This document shows, piece by piece, positions 45,431 through 56,965 of a DNA stretch of 64,000 nt (its first letter is position 1; each line of letters opens with the position of its first letter). Origin of the DNA: Panax quinquefolius. Taxonomy: Eukaryota > Streptophyta > Magnoliopsida > Apiales > Araliaceae. The translations under genes were made by a program, and so were the position numbers. The notes beneath the pieces are model-generated. The model saw only the letters and a program-made list of their open reading frames with translations, ran no database searches and had not been told where the DNA came from. The stretch covers positions 149,968,166 through 150,032,165 of the forward strand of contig CM035152.1 in NCBI GenBank assembly GCA_020205615.1, given 5' to 3'.

Positions 45431-48177
45431 TGTGGCACCCCAAAATAGGTATACATCACCTATTACGGGTTGTCGAATACATGATGCGAAAAGCAACTCT
45501 GACTTTATTATTACAACGGTAAAAGCTGTGAGTTTGAATACAAATATTATCTTACAGATGATATCTATACTCAAATAAATCCTCATCACATTTATTGATA
45601 CATTATTTTACAAAAATGGTGAGGACTACTAAACAATTCTTTCTAAAACCTTCATTCCATACCCCAGGCTACGTACTCATTTATATTCTAGCCTCACGAG
45701 AAGAAAAATGGAACAAAAAGGAAAAGGGTGAGCTCAACTAGCCCGGTAAAGAATATTATGACTAAGATAATATCTGACAAATTACCGTTAGTCTTGACGA
45801 GGGAAAAATCTAATAGAATCTGATAGACAACAAATTTTAAATCAATATTACATGCAGTGAAATAATAATTCATTAGAAGAGTTAAGTAGAGAATGCAAAC
45901 TATTATCTTACATGTATGAATTTAAAAGTTCATCGTCTATCTTTTATCCTGTAACATCAATCGATATACATACGGAATCAAATATTCATCTTTTTACTAC
46001 TGAGCCCGAAGATATTCATCGATTAGTCGTGTTCATCTAAACACTGTTTCATCTTTTGCTTTACTGACGAAGATATTCTTGAAAAATCATTCATCTTTGC
46101 TTTACAGGCGAAGATATTCAATAATATCATCATTTAAGGTAGAGGATGATGAAAATATTTTTTAAAAAGCGAATCGATTGAAACAAAATGACAAGGATTA
46201 AGGATTAAGGATTAGTACTTTGTTTTATCCATGTTCAAAATACCTCAAAAATAATCGTAGTGGTGTAAAATTGAGAATGATCAAAACATGGATCTGATCA
46301 AAGCTAGTATCCGAATAGATATTTTGGACAAAAAGAAGAAATTTGATTTTTAATTGAATAGTCTTGCAGTATCGTGAATAGTCTGCAGTATCGTGAATAG
46401 TAACTCAAACACCAAAGATAGAAATTTCCAAAAAACATCTTCACGCTTAAATGAATAGTACTGCGTGAATAGTAACTTCGTGAATAGTAACTTCATGAAT
46501 AGTAACTTTCGTGAATAGTAACTCATAGTAACTAATGAATAGTAACCCAAACATGAAAAAGTTCCAAATTTGATAAAAAGTTTCAACCGATATTTGACAT
46601 AAATGATATTGAAGAAATAATATCATTTGAGAAAAAATAACATCCACTTACCTCGAAGATTAGTACTTACATTTGGAATCTAGGATATAATCTTTGAAGG
46701 AACTTGCACCGTCTAACAATACTCAAAGTATACTCAAAATACTCACAAGAATAAACTCGATAATATAGAGAGAGCAAACTTGATTTACGGTGTGATTTTC
46801 AATTCTAACCTAAGCACCTATTTATAGGAAATTGCTTAGAACACCAAAAGCGAAAAATTTAATAAATTAATAATATAATTATATAAATTTCCTCGCATGC
46901 CTAGAATCTGATTTCAGCCATCAAACACATGCCACATTCTAGAAAAAGTAAGAAAAAACGTTTTCTAATTTTAAATATTTTAAACTTCCAAAAATCGATT
47001 ATTTGAACTTGAACTTCAATAATTCATAATAAATAGCCCTTTCATCAGAAAATTTGAATCTCGCGAGTTTTTATAGGAAATTCAATTCTCTACAACTTTG
47101 CGAAGAAAGTTTTTCCAAATTCCAAATAGAAATTGGCCAAAAATCCACAAGCGAGGCGATTTCTATTTTTATAATCAAATTTCGATCGATAAATGGGGTC
47201 CATAAACATGTTTAACATGTTTTAAACATTTATTGCAACAAAATACTCTTCCTCCTCGTATACTCATATATCCCACATTCGTTGTAAAAATATCACCATT
47301 ATTATATTATTAAAATATAATAATATATTTAAATAATTATTTTATCGAGAAAAAGATAAAATTTCAATTTTCAACAATTGTCACATTAAAATTTTTCTCC
47401 ATCTATATCCACATAAAATCAATATTTTCCTCATCATATGAATCGATAATTAATTATTCACAAATAATATTACGAAATCCTGATATTGTGACGGGCGGTT
47501 CACAGGAAGAGGGGCTTTCGATAAAATTTCTCACTTCTTGGCGCGATTAGGTGACCAAACCTCTCCTTGAAACGAAACTTTCTAGACATTTCCAATAATG
47601 TTATCTAATAATATTATTCAGGATAATATGAATTATTAGCTTCGATAATGAAAAATACTTGTGTAATGTGATTATTGAAACAACGACAATATAAAATATC
47701 AATGCTGACAATTATTAAATCGATAAAATCTTGAGCGATAATTCATAACCATTATTGAGTAGTGCCTTCTTACGTAAGAATCGATAATTGGTGCGATCTG
47801 GTAATCTTCTTGTGTTTTAACCATAGAGTATTTTAACGATATTAGCGGTAACAACTTCTGTTATTTTTTTTAAACAACTTATATTTATCGTTTTCTTCAT
47901 CCAATCGCTTTTTTTTAATAATAAGTTATGGGGCCCACATGGGCTACTTGTGCGTCGTCGAATATTCCCAAACGATCTGAATATTCCACGACCAAAGCGA
48001 TATTCCCAAAACAACAATAATATTTTATAACACTTGCAAACTTTTTACCATTTTGAAATATTTAAAATAATAAATAGTATTTTACCCTAATATCCACGTT
48101 AATCAAATCAACCCTTACTATTTCAAAATAATAAATAGAAAATTAAATTTCATTAATAATAAGTTGGGGTCTTTACA
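45431..48177 (-). mobile_element. 5' LTR of Gypsy element J
   Basis: TGTGGCACCCC (45431) to GGGGTCTTTACA (48177), about 2.75 kb on the reverse strand. Hairpin words at about 46000-46110, GAATAGT repeats at 46350-46550, TATA box 46818-46826, core at about 47490-47585. With the PBS, gag, pol, PPT and truncated 3' LTR it completes an element of nearly full structure spanning 39259-48177. Confidence 0.9.
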
Positions 48178-49967
48178 TTTGTTGAATTTAAATATATTAT
48201 TATATTATAATAATATAATAATGGTGATATTTTTGCAATGAATGTGGGATATATGAATAAATGAAGAGGAAGAGTATTTTTTATTAAAAATATTTAAAAC
48301 ATGTTTTTCATGTTTGTGGACCCCATTTCTTGGCTGAAATTTGATTATAGCTTTGTAAAATATCGTCATTATGTGGATTTTGACCAATTTACGCTTGGAA
48401 TTTATAAAAACTTAAACTTACAAAGTTGTAGAGATGGAATTTCTATGGAATGGACATAAGGTTGAATTTTTACGATAAAAGAAATTTATTTATTATGAAT
48501 TATTGAAGTTACGAAGATCTAGAATAATTGATTTTGGAGTTTTAAATATTTTTGTTTAGAAAAATATGTTTGGTGATTTTGTCACTTGTATGGTGATGTC
48601 TTGACCAAAAAAAGTGGGCTAAGGAAAATTTATATAAATATATTAATATTTTACTAAATTTTATAACTTTGAATTTCTAGCATTTTTCTATAAATAGAGT
48701 CTTGATTAGAATTAAAATCACACCAAAAACTAAAATCTTCTCTCTCCATATTATCGGCGTATTCTCATGTGAGTATTTTGAGACTTTGAGTGTTCTTTAT
48801 CTGTATAAGTTTCCTCAATGATATATTCGACATTCGGTCGAAATCTTGTCTTTTCGAGGTAAGGGATATTATTTTTTTTTAAAATGATATTATTTAACTT
48901 CAATATCGTTATCTTGAGAATATTGGTAATATTTTTCTTGTAAAATCTAAATCTTTTGGTGTGGGTTCTTATTCACGTTATCTGTTACTATTCACGTATC
49001 TGATCTTATTCACGAATATATACTTATTAATAGAAAAATTAAATTTTTGTTTTGTCAAAATATCTATTATGGATACTTAGCTTTGATTATATCCATATAT
49101 TGATCGTTCTTGAATTTTCTTTATTATGGTTATTTATGAAGTATTTTGAACTTGGGATTATTTAAAGTATGAATCCTTATTATTTGTTCTTTTGTTTCAT
49201 TTGGATTCGTTTTCTTTAAAATATTTTCAACATCCTCGATCACAAATGATGATATTCTTGAATATCTTTGGCACCAGTGCAAAGATGGTTGATTTTCTTG
49301 TGAATATCTTTTGGTGTGCGTAGTGCGAAGATGTCTTAGTGTTGAGATGAACATGACCCATTGATGAATATCTTTTTTTGCTATAGTGCAAAGATGAATA
49401 TTTGATTCAAGATGTATATTGATTGATGTTACGAGGTTAAAATATTGATGATAAACTTTAAATTCATAGAAGAAAGTAGATTTCATTCTCTACGTAACTT
49501 CTTACAATGAATTATTATTCCATTATGAATATTGATTTAAAACTTTGTTATACATTGTATTATCGATTTTCCCAGGTTGAGGACTATTGCGATAATTTGT
49601 TACATGTTATCTTAGTCGTAATATTAACTCTTTTGAAATTTAGTTGAATTTCCTTTTCCGTTTTGTTCCATTTTTTTCTCGGGGAGGCGAGAATGTAGCG
49701 AAATCTTAGTCGAGGTATGGAATGTTGATTCTAGAAGATGTCTTAGTAGTCCTCACCATTTTGTTAAATAATGTATCAATAATTGTAATGAGGACTTATT
49801 TGGGTGTGGATATTATCTAGAAGACAATATTTATTTTAAATTCACGGTTTATGTGTTATCGTATTTTCTTGCGACAATTGTATTAATAAAGTTGTAGTTG
49901 TTTATCTCTATATATATTTGGCGACTTCGAGAATGGGTGTTGTATCTCTATTTTGAGAAGCGTCGCA
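48178..49967 (+). mobile_element. Plus-strand LTR 3' part, truncated by element J
   Basis: It begins at TTTAAATATATTATTATATT (equivalent to about 38710 in the other plus LTR) and runs through TATA-like TCTATAAATAGAG (about 48690), ATTCACG repeats, ATCTTTGGC hairpins (49255-49400), and a degenerate end ...GAAGCGTCGCA at 49967. Copia sequence follows at once, so this LTR sat in the Copia element. Many short indels relative to the copy in element I. Confidence 0.8.
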
Positions 49968-50190
49968 TTTTAATATGTGGATCTGAATTGCTTGATTACC
50001 ATATATGTGGAAGTAAGTCTTCTTTCTCTTATTTAAATGAAGACTTTCATTCTACAATAAGTTTTGGTGATTGTTCCACTGTGAATGTGATGAGAACGGA
50101 TGATATTGAGATAAGAACCAATAATGGTCTTGTAAAAACAATTTATAATGTCCTTTATGTTCCTGATTTGAAAAATAATTTGTTTAGTGT
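49968..50190 (+). pseudogene. Ty1/Copia protease/gag-pre-integrase fragment, part 1
   Basis: It reads a Copia protease region (HICGSKSSFSYLNEDF, STVNVM, IYNVLYVPDLKNNLFSV) without stops. YVPDLKNNLLSV-type sequence is the classic junction into the gag-pre-integrase domain. It is interrupted after LFSV by LTR-k and continues at 52823. Confidence 0.85.
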
Positions 50191-52822
50191 TGTAAGACCC
50201 CAAATTTTTATTTTTTTTAATAAAATGGAATTTCCTCTATTTATTATTTTGAAATAGTAAAGGGGTTGATTTGATTAATGTGGTTAGTTATGGGTAAAAT
50301 GTGCAAATTTTACAAAATAAGCAAGTTGTTATAAAATATTCATAGTTGTCGGGGAATATTAGTTTGGTTGTAGAATATTCTTGCTGTCGGGGAATATTAG
50401 GTATGGCCAATTGACCTTGTGTGTGGTATAATGTGAAGCGATTGGATGAAGAAAGCGATAAATATAAGTTGTTTATAAATAACAGGCGTAGTTATTCTGA
50501 GATTATCTTTGTTGGAATCTGGGTGGTTAAAAATCTGATGTCTGGCGTTGTTGCATAGTAGCACTGGCGTATTGCACGATTATTGATTCTTACGTGAAAG
50601 GCCTTTTCTTCGATAATTATTCTGATAATTCTTGTTTAATATTTTATTTTATTGATTCGATAATTCTTTCGTTGATATTTTATATTATTGTTGTTTGATA
50701 ATTATCATTACCTGTTTGTATTTTTCATTATCGGATCGATAATTCATATTATTTGAATAATATTATTAGATAGCGTTATTGGAAATGTAGAAATTTACAT
50801 ACAAGGAGATGTTTGAATCGCTTTAATTGCCTTGTTAGTAAGGAGAAATCCTTATTGGAAAGCCTCTCTCTTTCTTGGGAGCGGCACGGTTGTCGATATT
50901 ATGATTACGTAATATTATTTGTGAATAATTAATTATTGATTTATATGATAAGGAAAATATTCATTTTATATGGATATAGATGGAGAAAATTTTAAAGTAA
51001 TGATTGTCGAAGATTGATATTTTATCTTTTACGATAAAATAATTTATTTAAATATATTATTATATTATATTAATATAATAATGATGATATTTTACATTGA
51101 ATGTGTGATATATGAATAAATGAGGAGGAGTATTTTGTAACAAAAATGTGTTTAACACATGTTTTGTGTATTATTAATTGAATACTATTTTTTGATTTGA
51201 AATTTGATTATAGCATAAAAAATCACGTGTATGTGGATTTCGGTCATTTTTCGTTTGGAATTTGGAAAAACTTTCTTACTATGTGAAAGTTGTAGAAATT
51301 AAATTTTCTATGGAATGGACATAATATTTGAATTTTTTCTAATAAAAGGCTTTATTTATTATGAATTATTGAAGTTCAAAATATTGAGTGCGAATTGATT
51401 TTATTCTGAAAATTGTTTTAAACATGTTTTCATTTTTTTGTGTAGTAAATGTGTTTTTTGATGTGGTGGGCTAAGGAAAATTTTATTATAAATATATTAT
51501 TTTTAAAATTTTTACTGCTTTTGGTGTTACAGCGTTTTTACATAAATAGGTCTTGGGTTAAAATTGAAAATCATCATCTGAAAATTGAAGTTTTCTATCT
51601 ACATATTATCGGCGTATTAACATGAGTATTTTGATCTTTGAGTGTTCTTTATCGGTCTGCAAGTTCCTTTCTGCGTTATATCGATATTTCGGTAGGAAAT
51701 CTTATTAACTTTTGATGTAAGGGATGTTATTTTTTTTAAAATGATATTATTTAACTAATATCGTTATCTTGGGATAATTAGTAAGATTTTTCTTGTGAAA
51801 TTACATATCTTTTTAGTGTCGGAGTTCTTATTCGCGTATATGATATTTATTCACGTATCTGACTATTCATTCAGAAAAATTAAATTTTGTTTTTCCTTAA
51901 TATCGATTATGGATCTGAACTTTGATTGTATCAGTATTTTGATCGTTCTTGAATTTTCTTGTTTATGGTTATTTATGAAGTATTTTTGAACTTGGTAATT
52001 TTTTTAAAAGTCTGAATCCTTAATATTAGTTCTTTTGTTTATTTTGGATTCGTTTTCTTTAAAATATTTTTCATCATCCTCGGTCACAAATGATGATATT
52101 CTTGAATATCTTTGGCGCATGAGTGCAAAAGATGGTTGATTTTCTTGTGAATATCTTTTGGCGTAGTCTGAAGATGTCACAGTGTTGAGATGAACATGGC
52201 CATTGATGAATATCTTTTGGCGCGTAGTCAAAGATGAATATTTGATTCAAGAAGTATGTTGATTGATGTTACGAGGATAAAATATTGATGATGGACTTTT
52301 AAATTCATAGATATTAATAGATTTAAATTCTCTACGTAATCATTACATGAATTATTATTTTATTTGCGAATATTGATCTGAAACTTGTTGTACATTATAT
52401 TCTATCGATTTTTCTACTGTTGAAGACTAAGGATAATTTGTTGTATGCGTTATCTTGATCGTAATATTATTTTCTTTAATTTAGTTGAATTTCATTCTTT
52501 TCCTTTTGTTCGTTTTTCTTACCGGCGAGGCGAGAATATAGCGGGGAGTAGTCGAGGCGTGGAATGATGTTCCAAAGCGGTGGTTATAGTAGTCCTCCAT
52601 TTATTACGTAAAAAAGTATATCAATAATTGTAATGAGGATTCGTTTGAGTGTTGATATTATACAGAAGATAATATTTGTATTTAAAGCTACATGGCGTAA
52701 GTGTTGTATTAAGTATTTTGCGTGACAATTGTAATAATGAAGTTGTAGTTGTTTACATCTACAGTATATTTGGCATTTCGAGAATAGGTTGGGTGGATGA
52801 GGCACTATTTTGGGCGTCGTCA
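50191..52822 (+). mobile_element. LTR-k: Gypsy solo LTR inside the Copia element
   Basis: TGTAAGACCCCAAATTTTT (50191) to a worn end TGGGCGTCGTCA (about 52822), 2.63 kb. Core at about 50800-50900, hairpins at about 52100-52240, GGCGAGGCGAGAA block near 52530. The flanks (AGTGT on the left, GATGT on the right) do not match exactly, so the target duplication is unproved. Copia coding sequence resumes after it. Confidence 0.85.
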
Positions 52823-54130
52823 TGATGTTAACGATTCTGAGAAAAAGGTTATGTGATAACTTCCAAAAATGTATTTGTGAGATATATAATCCTTCAAGTT
52901 TGTGAAGAATGTGTTGTTAGCAAACAACCTCGTTCTCAATTCCCTCAAGGAAAGTCGTGGAGAGCAAAACATGTCTTGGAGCTGGTACATTCTGATATTT
53001 GTGGACCGATAAATCCATATTCTAATAGAGGTAAAAGATACTTAATTACTTTCATTGATGATTATACTAGAAAAACATGAGTTTGTTTTTTGCAAGAAAA
53101 AGCAGAATCTTTTAGTGCATTTAAAAGCTTCAAGGCTCGAGTGGAAAATGAAACAGGAAAAAACAATTAAAACTCTCCGTACTGATAGTGGTGAAGAATA
53201 TAGCTCAAAAGAATTTGAAGATTTTTGTGATAATCAAGGTATTCGAAGGATACTTACATACGCTTATACCTTGAATGATGTATCGGATGAAAAAATAGAA
53301 CTATCTTCATATCTTTGAGAAACTTGCTAGCAGAGGAACAATCGAAAAGAATTTTTGGCGAAAGCGGTGAATTGGAGCATTCATGTGTTGAGCGAAGTCC
53401 TACGTGCCTTTTAGATTCGAGAACATAACTTTTAGGGAGGCTTGGAGTGGACGAAAACTAACCGTAGATCATTTTAGAATTTTTGGTTGCATCGCTTATG
53501 CGCATGTCCCGAATGAGAAAAGTAACAAGCTTGATGATAAGGGTGAAAAGTGCGTCTTTCTTGGTATAAGTGAAGCTTCCAAGCCTTATAAATTGTTCAA
53601 TCCACTCACAAACAAGATTGTGACCAGCAGATATGTCAGTTTTGATGAGAAAGACACTTGGAATTGGAGCAAAAACTGTTCATAAAAACAACTAATTCTA
53701 GCCTTTTTTATGAAAAAAACAAAAAAGAGATGCAACAGCCTCTACAACAACAAATTTCAGCAACGTAATGTTCCTAAAAACTCAACTCCAACAAATGCTA
53801 AAAATTCATCAACAATAGAATCTACTGATGCACCAGCTGAATCACGTCTCCACCGTGTTCGAAAGAGGCCGGATGGATGACAGATTTTGAGGTACTCGAA
53901 ATTGACCAATCTGAGGATCAAAATACTTACTTTGCATTGTTTTTAAAATATGATCCTATAGTTTTTGAAGATGATGTCGAAAATTCAAAATGGCAGAAGA
54001 CGATGAAATAATGGATGATGAAATCATGAGCATATTAGTGAAGCAAATTCAATGAAGTAATAATTGGCACCATAGAGAAGCAGCCATAAACTAGAGTGTT
54101 GACCAATCTGAAAGATCGTTTGATGTAGTT
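52823..54130 (+). pseudogene. Ty1/Copia integrase and linker fragment, part 2
   Basis: CEIYNPS (end of gag-pre-integrase) jumps straight to CEECVVSKQPR, so about 70 residues are deleted. The integrase core follows in shifted frames: HVLELVHSDICGPI, LITFIDDYTRKT, TLRTDSGEEYSSKEF, then the EAWSGRKLTVDHFRIFGCIAYAHVP block (53404-53685). A low-complexity linker and RPDGWMTDFEVLE-like sequence near 53870 lead to a SKWQKTMK stretch where the reverse transcriptase should start, then it fades out by about 54130. It is broken by several stops. Confidence 0.85.
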
Positions 54131-54427
54131 GAAATAACTTATTTTTGTTGTTCGATCAAGTAAGGAAAACTGGATGAATTACAATTCTACTCTTCACTAC
54201 ATTAAAAGGGAATTGTTATTTTGAAATCTTCTTTAATTATCACACTAATGTTTCCCATGATAGATGAGTCACATTAATTAATCCATGACAATAAAATTCT
54301 TGAATTTGGAAATACACAATATATGACATACCCTATGTCCATAACAAAAATATGAAATTAATCTCCATAATTAAAATGTAACCACCATACATGCTTTCTA
54401 AAAAGAAATACTTGCAGAAATTTAAAA

Positions 54428-54448
54428 ATAACACACACACACACACAG
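54428..54448. repeat. (CA)n microsatellite
   Basis: About nine CA units downstream of the small secreted-protein gene. Otherwise 54131-54495 shows no feature. Confidence 0.85.
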
Positions 54449-54495
54449 AGGATTAAGAATATTACAAGCTTTAATTTACAAGGGTAGAGCAAGAA

Positions 54496-54783
54496 TTAGA
54501 AAACAAAGAACATTAAACAACCGAGAAGTGAACCCCACAGTTGTAGTGAAAATGCTTGTTTACGAATTGCCAATGAAGAAGAAGAAGTACCCGCAGCGGT
54601 ATATCGTGGCCGCCCCATGGCCCGGATCTTCTTAATCTCAACTCCTCCTATCTCTAGCTTCCGAGAGCTGAGGTGACCTTGTGTCAACCCACCTTCATGA
54701 GCTGAGCATGGAAATGTTTCATGACTTAATAAGAGGAAGGCTACCAGTGATACAGATAGCAAATATTGCATTATCTTAGACAT
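54496..54783 (-). CDS. Small secreted protein of unknown family, 95 aa
   Basis: A single open frame of 95 residues. The N-terminus (MSKIMQYLLSVSLVAFLLLS, then ETFPCSA) looks like a cleavable signal peptide with a cut near residue 28. The middle is basic and hydrophilic (SSRKLEIGGVEIKKIRAMGRPRYTAAG, with a TSSSS run). The last 17 residues (LQLWGSLLGCLMFFVF) are hydrophobic, either a membrane anchor or a GPI-attachment-type tail. A TATA box lies 78 bases upstream. The frame is intact among dead transposons, and base use is less AT-rich than its surroundings, which argues for a real gene. I recognise no peptide-hormone motif and do not assign a function. Confidence 0.65.
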   Translation of the reverse strand: MSKIMQYLLSVSLVAFLLLSHETFPCSAHEGGLTQGHLSSRKLEIGGVEIKKIRAMGRPRYTAAGTSSSSLAIRKQAFSLQLWGSLLGCLMFFVF

Positions 54784-54860
54784 GTTTTTAATTGATAATA
54801 AGAAGAGAGCAAGGATTTTTGTGGAGATAGTTTGCTTATCTTATTGAGTGGCTGTGTATA

Positions 54861-54868
54861 TATTTATA
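54861..54868 (-). promoter_or_regulatory. TATA box of the small secreted-protein gene
   Basis: TATAAATA on the minus strand within GTATATAAATATATAC, 78 bases before the ATG. The intervening leader is C/A/T-rich with few Gs, as usual for a plant leader. Confidence 0.55.
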
Positions 54869-54879
54869 TACTGAAATAG

Positions 54880-55713
54880 CAATCCAGTTGACTGAATCAA
54901 TTTTGGAGGTTGGGTGGGCCGAGGATAGGACCGAGTTGCCTTCATTTCAGAACAACTTGACTTATTTTGGATGTGTACGAGTAAGGACCAAATACATATG
55001 TATGAGTCATTCGGTCAACAAAATGTGGATACTTTATTATTCTCTGTTTCAAAAGAATGAGTCAATGACAATTTTTATATAAATTTAGGAAGTTAAATAA
55101 TTAAGATATATTAATTAAAAAATTCAATCTATCATTCGATTTTGGACTTGGGGAGAGAAAGTGATGTGAATAAATTATTTGTGATTTTATATATTTTTCT
55201 TTTTTGGTAATTATATAAAGTATATATCTTTCTTTTAATGTTGATATAAAAAATAATATATTAACCTTAAAATAAACTGGAAATTCAGTTCCCCGTATAT
55301 AACACTATTTATCCAGCTTGCTTATAGGACGATGGGTTGATAAAAAAATCAGGTGAAATAAGGCTCCTAATCCTCATCTTCTCTGAACGATATGACCTTC
55401 ATAAAAATCCCTACTTGGAAAGATTTCAACAAAGTCTTCCTCATGTCTTCATCTTTCTATATGATCCAGATTCTCTTTCATGGGGTAGGTAGGTAGATTT
55501 AATTGACATGGTTGTAAATAAGATGAAACAGAATATTGGAATTTCGTTTCATGGTAAAGCGTGAATATTGGTTTGATATGAAGAAGGGAACGGAAAAAGA
55601 AGCACAAGTTTGAATACTTTTTCATTGTTATTATTCCGGTTGTTAAAATTAGGTCCGCCTGTGTAACATCTCCGACCCGCTACAGGATCGAAGAGCTACA
55701 CGCCGCAATTCAA
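54880..55713. other. Intergenic stretch, nothing recognised
   Basis: AT-rich unique-looking sequence. A TTCTCTGTTTCAAAAGAATGAGTC word at about 55036 resembles a worn Stowaway end, but no partner was found. A TGTAACATCTCCGACCCGC word at 55659 resembles the start of another LTR family, without further support. Confidence 0.5.
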
Positions 55714-56965
55714 ATGTGAGATTCCAAATTTTATGAACAAAGATTTAAATTTTTCGAAATATTTTTTTGAATATTATGGAATGAATTTGATATAATGTTA
55801 AAGTTGTGGGTAATATTTATAAATTTTGCAAAATCTGTGAGTTGTTATATAATATTAGATTGGTGGGGAAATATTAGTTTTAACGAGAATTTTTAAATGC
55901 AATGGCCTTGTCGTTGGTGGATATATGTAGCGAAATTATTATCGGATTGAAAAAGCGACAAAATATTTTATGAAAATAACGGCGAAAATTTCACAATTAA
56001 CTATTGAAACACCCGTGTTAAAATGCGATGTCTGGCGTGGTTGCGTAGTAGCGCGCGATTTTGATTATTGATCTTTACGTGAAAGTCACCAATTTTGTTC
56101 GATTATTCTTTATAGTAATTGTTGCGTAGTATCTCGCGTTATTTGATTCGATTATTGATATATTATATTTTATTATCGTAGTGTTTGTATAGTAAAATCT
56201 TTTTATATAAAAGCAGAATCTTTTATAAAGTTATTAGTTTTATTAGATTATAAATAAAATATATTATATTTTATTTAAAAGATTTTATTTTATTAGAATA
56301 TTTTATTAATCTTTGCATAGTAAATTAATATGAATAGTCGTTTAAAAAGTAAATCAATACGGACCAATTCATTTGAATTAATTCTTATTAGATCCATTCT
56401 CTATAAATAAATAGGCTCGTTCTTTCGTTATTTCTTTACGAATTATTTAAACTCTAGAGAAAACTATATAGAGAAAGGAAAAAAGTATTACTACTTCTTA
56501 TTTCTTTCATATCCAGGTTTAACTTGGGTAAGAGTATTATTTCTTTTGGAATAACTTTTATCTACTGAATACTATCTTGGTGAAATTTTTACATTATTCC
56601 ATTCTTTATTATTATGTTGGAATAACTTTAATACATCTGATCTACCTACATCGTGGTGAAATTCTTACATTATTAATTCTTTATTATTACATTGGAATAA
56701 CTTTGTATCTGTGACTACTACTATCTTGGTGAAATTCTTACATTATTACATTCTTTATTATTATGTTGGAATAACACATACATCTGCAATCTGCATCGTG
56801 GTGAAATTCTTACATTATTTCATTCTTTATTATTACATTTGGAACATCGTATGCGTGCGTTCTGGCATGACTGGATTCTATTATTTATTAATACATTGGA
56901 ATATCACATGCGTGCGTTCTGGCGTGGCGTGGTTAAGATTATTTATTATTACATTGGAATAACAC
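55714..56965 (+). mobile_element. LTR-l: truncated Gypsy LTR
   Basis: It starts TGTGAGATTCCAAATTTTATG (worn TGTAAGACCCC). It loses the conserved core by a deletion near 56150, where the U3 repeat words (ATTATCGTAGTG, GTAAAATCTTTTTATAT) follow directly. It then passes a TATA motif near 56400 and five or six hairpin units (56560-56960), and stops where a second LTR start appears at about 56966. Confidence 0.75.
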
